Positions 61,811 to 64,000 of a stretch of DNA of 64,000 nt are shown here, one piece after another (the stretch's first letter is position 1; the number at the start of each line of letters is the position of its first letter). Under the pieces are notes generated by a model. It ran no database searches and was not told the origin of the DNA. It saw only the letters and a list, made by a program, of their open reading frames with translations. The translations under genes and the position numbers were made by a program. The stretch comes from Mycobacterium sp. 4858 (lineage in GTDB: Bacteria > Actinomycetota > Actinomycetes > Mycobacteriales > Mycobacteriaceae): assembly GCF_900240975.1 (NCBI RefSeq), contig NZ_LT968776.1, positions 2,663,092 to 2,727,091 of the forward strand. The letters are read 5' to 3'.

Positions 61811-62744
61811 CGCGGGCTGGGCAGAACCCAAGCCGCGCAAGGGCTTCTTCACCGACACCTCGATCTGCATCGGCTGCAAGGCCTGCGAGGTCGCGTGCAA
61901 GGAGTGGAACCGCAACCCCCGCGACGGCGACCTGGAGCTCCTGGGTTCGTCCTATGACAACACCGGCGCGCTGGGCGCCAGCACCTGGCGGCACGTCGCC
62001 TTCATCGAGCAGGACCGCGACCGCATCGAGGAGGCGCGCGAATCCGGGCGCGCCCTCACCGATTTGGGCATGCCGGCGCTGCCGGGTGCCGCGTCGGAGC
62101 CGGACCTCACCCCGCCCGACACCCCGGAGTTCCGCTGGCTGATGTCGTCGGACGTGTGCAAGCACTGCACGCACGCCGGCTGCCTGGACGTCTGCCCGAC
62201 TGGTGCGTTGTTCCGCACCGAGTTCGGCACGGTCGTCGTGCAGGACGACGTCTGCAACGGGTGCGGCACCTGCGTGGCCGGGTGCCCGTTCGGCGTGGTC
62301 GAACGCCGCAGCGACGGCACCTACGCGACGCCCGCGCAGCGGCCGGGCCGCCCGACCGAGAAGTTCGCCACCGGGGTCGCCCAGAAGTGCACGCTGTGCT
62401 ACGACCGCCTGGTCGAGGACCAGATCCCGGCGTGCGCGCAGACCTGCCCGACGACGTCGATCAAGTTCGGCGACCACGACGACCTGGTCATCACGGCGCG
62501 GGAACGGGTGGCCGCGCTGCGCGCCCAGGGGCTCACGGAGGCCCGCCTCTACGGGGCGAACGAACACGACGGCGTGGGTGGCACCGGATCGATCTTCCTG
62601 CTGCTCGACGAGCCCGAGGTCTACGGCCTGCCGCCGGACCCGCGGGTGTGCACGGCCGACCTGCCCCAGATGTTCAAACGAGCCGGCGTGGCCGCGGCGG
62701 GCATGTTCGCCGCCGCGGCGCTGGCCTTCTGGAAAGGCCGGTGA
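61773..62744 (+). CDS. Formate dehydrogenase iron-sulfur (beta) subunit
   Basis: The 323-residue ferredoxin-like protein has four [4Fe-4S] motifs: CIGCKACEVACKEW, CKHCTHAGCLDVCP, CNGCGTCVAGCPFG and CTLCYDRLVEDQIPACAQTCP. It carries electrons from the catalytic subunit to the membrane. A short hydrophobic stretch near the end (AGVAAAGMFAAAALAFW) may anchor it. The start overlaps the end of the catalytic subunit by 38 nt, and the next gene starts 7 nt after its stop. Confidence 0.92.
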   Translation: MGQLSGPTDPTSDAGWAEPKPRKGFFTDTSICIGCKACEVACKEWNRNPRDGDLELLGSSYDNTGALGASTWRHVAFIEQDRDRIEEARESGRALTDLGMPALPGAASEPDLTPPDTPEFRWLMSSDVCKHCTHAGCLDVCPTGALFRTEFGTVVVQDDVCNGCGTCVAGCPFGVVERRSDGTYATPAQRPGRPTEKFATGVAQKCTLCYDRLVEDQIPACAQTCPTTSIKFGDHDDLVITARERVAALRAQGLTEARLYGANEHDGVGGTGSIFLLLDEPEVYGLPPDPRVCTADLPQMFKRAGVAAAGMFAAAALAFWKGR

Positions 62745-62751
62745 AAAGCCC

Positions 62752-63843
62752 ATGAGCACTTCGGAATACGACAGCCTGCGCCCGCCCGAGCCCGTCGGCG
62801 GTCGGCGCAAGCGGCAGCGCAGGGGCCGCCGGGGCGGCGGCAGGAGTTTTGATGGTTCCCGCGAGACGCCGATGGTGCCCGAAGCCGAATTCAGCTCCTA
62901 CTACGGGCGTCCGGTGGTCAAGCCGCCGCCCTGGGAGTCCGAGGTGGCCGCGTACCTGTTCCTGGGCGGCGTCGCGGGCGGCTCCGGCCTGCTGGCGGCC
63001 GGCGCGCAGCTCACCGGCCGCACCAGGCTGCGCCGCAACACCCGCCTCACCGGCTTGGCGGCCGTCCTGTTGAGCCTCGTCGCGCTGGTGAAGGACCTGG
63101 GCCGGCCCGAGCGGTTCCTGCACATGCTGCGCACGTTCAAGCTCACCTCGCCGATGAACCTCGGCTCGTGGATCCTGACCTCCTTCAGCGCCGGGATCGG
63201 GGTGGCCGCCGCGTCCGAGGTCGATCGGATGACGGGGGAGCGACTACCGCTGGGGCCGCTGCGGCCGGTGCTGCGCGCCGCCGAGGGGCCGGCCGGCCTG
63301 GAGGCGGCGCTCCTCGCCCCGCCGCTGGCCGTCTACACCGCGGTGCTGCTTTCCGACACGGCGACGCCGACCTGGAACGCCGCCCACGAGGACCTGCCGT
63401 TCGTGTTCGTCAGTTCGGCGAGCCTGGCCGCGTCGGGGTTGGCGATGCTCACCACCCCGGTCGACGAGGCCGGCCCGGCCCGCACACTGGCCGTGCTCGG
63501 TGTGATCGGTGACCTGGTGGCGACGAGGCTGATGGAGCGCCGGATGGACCCGGTCGCCGCCGAACCGCTGCACCACGGCGCCCCGGGCCGGATGCTGCGG
63601 TGGAGCGAACGGCTGGTGATCGCCGGCGGGTTGGGCACGCTGCTCGGGGGCCGCAACCGCGCCGTCGCGGCGGTGTCCGGCCTGGCGCTGGCGACGGCGT
63701 CCGCCCTGACCCGTTTCGGCGTGTTCGAGGCTGGGCTGGAATCGGCGCGCCACCCCCGCTACACGATCGAGCCGCAGAAACGCCGGCTGGCGGCGCGCCG
63801 CGCGGCGGGCGTCACGGGGGACTCGATCACCACCGCGGGCTGA
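62752..63843 (+). CDS. NrfD/PsrC-type membrane anchor of formate dehydrogenase
   Basis: The 363-residue protein has a basic N-terminal extension (GGRRKRQRRGRRGGGRSF) and then eight or so transmembrane helices (VAAYLFLGGVAGGSGLLAAG, LTGLAAVLLSLVALVKDLG, SWILTSFSAGIGVAAASEV). PWESEVAAYLFLGGVAGGSG and KDLGRPERFLHMLRTFKLTSPM are typical of the NrfD/PsrC family, which passes electrons to quinones without haem b. It replaces the cytochrome b subunit of E. coli FDH-N and completes the operon. Confidence 0.9.
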   Translation: MSTSEYDSLRPPEPVGGRRKRQRRGRRGGGRSFDGSRETPMVPEAEFSSYYGRPVVKPPPWESEVAAYLFLGGVAGGSGLLAAGAQLTGRTRLRRNTRLTGLAAVLLSLVALVKDLGRPERFLHMLRTFKLTSPMNLGSWILTSFSAGIGVAAASEVDRMTGERLPLGPLRPVLRAAEGPAGLEAALLAPPLAVYTAVLLSDTATPTWNAAHEDLPFVFVSSASLAASGLAMLTTPVDEAGPARTLAVLGVIGDLVATRLMERRMDPVAAEPLHHGAPGRMLRWSERLVIAGGLGTLLGGRNRAVAAVSGLALATASALTRFGVFEAGLESARHPRYTIEPQKRRLAARRAAGVTGDSITTAG

Positions 63844-63861
63844 GCGGCGCGCTAAGGCGCA

Positions 63862-63934
63862 GGGGCCCCAGGTCGCGAGCGTAACGTCACCGCGATTCTG
63901 GGCCCCATTTTTCGCAGTGCCGTTACGCTCGCGA
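63862..63934. repeat. Long inverted repeat after the fdh operon
   Basis: TCGCGAGCGTAACG (63873-63886) and CGTTACGCTCGCGA (63921-63934) are perfect 14-nt arms. GGGGCCCCAG (63862-63871) and CTGGGCCCC (63899-63907) add a second complementary pair that interleaves with the first arms. It may end the operon transcript or be a copy of a dispersed element. No T-run follows. Confidence 0.7.
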
Positions 63935-63990
63935 AGGGGGTGGCCCGGCGCGGCGGTTTGCGCCCGGCGGGCCGGGGTAACCATAGCAGC

Positions 63991-64000
63991 ATGACGCATT
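63991..64000 (+). CDS. Possible start of the next gene, cut by the window end
   Basis: ATGACGCATT at the window end could open a new plus-strand gene (M-T-H...), with TAACCAT 9-15 nt upstream as a weak -10 candidate. Ten nucleotides are too few to assess coding. Confidence 0.2.

Overview
The window is high-GC DNA from a slow-growing Mycobacterium. The evidence is gene content and order: an LpqH-type lipoprotein, LucA, mycobacterial cutinase, the complete ergothioneine cluster, MurT/GatD, YbaB-recR, dnaX and many starts lying 6-7 nt after a TANNNT box. From memory, the backbone runs inverted but colinear with M. tuberculosis from about Rv3724 (cut5) to Rv3688c. The species cannot be fixed from this window; the accessory genes fit the M. 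avium complex or a relative.

Layout. 1-2155: a CsbD-like stress protein, a tiny membrane protein, a cutinase and an NAD(P)-dependent dehydrogenase. 2185-8070: an accessory block with two unrecognised proteins, a small opposite-strand gene, and a CHAT-domain (caspase-like) protease translationally coupled to a TPR-type helical protein. 8166-10722: LpqH-like lipoprotein, a small protein with a ParB-like DGYHR motif, an enoyl-CoA hydratase and LucA. 10816-11240: tRNA-Ser(GGA), the SRP 4.5S RNA and a 56-bp tandem repeat. 11257-23467: aspartate aminotransferase, dnaX, a methyltransferase/FAD-oxidoreductase pair resembling the 10-methylstearate (TmsB/TmsA) enzymes, an SRPBCC protein, the Ami1 amidase, YbaB, RecR, a secreted C39-like protein, GatD-MurT (lipid II amidation) and a DnaQ-type exonuclease. 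23648-28047: leuA, preceded by a putative Leu-codon leader peptide and hairpin, divergent from ask-asd. 28055-35735: a variable zone with a DUF4185 protein, an EspB-like ESX-1 substrate homologue flanked by imperfect direct repeats, a GH6 cellulase, a VOC protein, two Rv3705A-like membrane proteins (one frameshifted), a catalase and a PknH-sensor-like lipoprotein-type gene.

35902-41276 is the ergothioneine operon egtA-egtB-egtC-egtD-egtE, with every junction overlapping by 1-4 nt. It is followed by a methyltransferase and an EgtA-like GCS2 ligase on the opposite strand, then glpK, a PadR regulator with an operator-like upstream region, and a cell-envelope cluster: RDD protein, SpoIIM-like protein, DUF58, MoxR, DUF4350, DUF4129 and a Pro/Gly/Tyr-repeat membrane protein. 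YqeY closes the conserved backbone.

54308-63843 is a self-contained selenocysteine module: selB, selA, tRNA-Sec (UCA), selD, and a three-subunit formate dehydrogenase whose catalytic gene carries an in-frame UGA at codon 194 followed by a bacterial SECIS hairpin. The machinery and its likely sole local client therefore sit side by side. No insertion sequence, prophage or CRISPR array was seen. The strongest candidates for something undescribed are the CHAT/TPR block with its two unknown partners and the orphan EspB-like gene between direct repeats.
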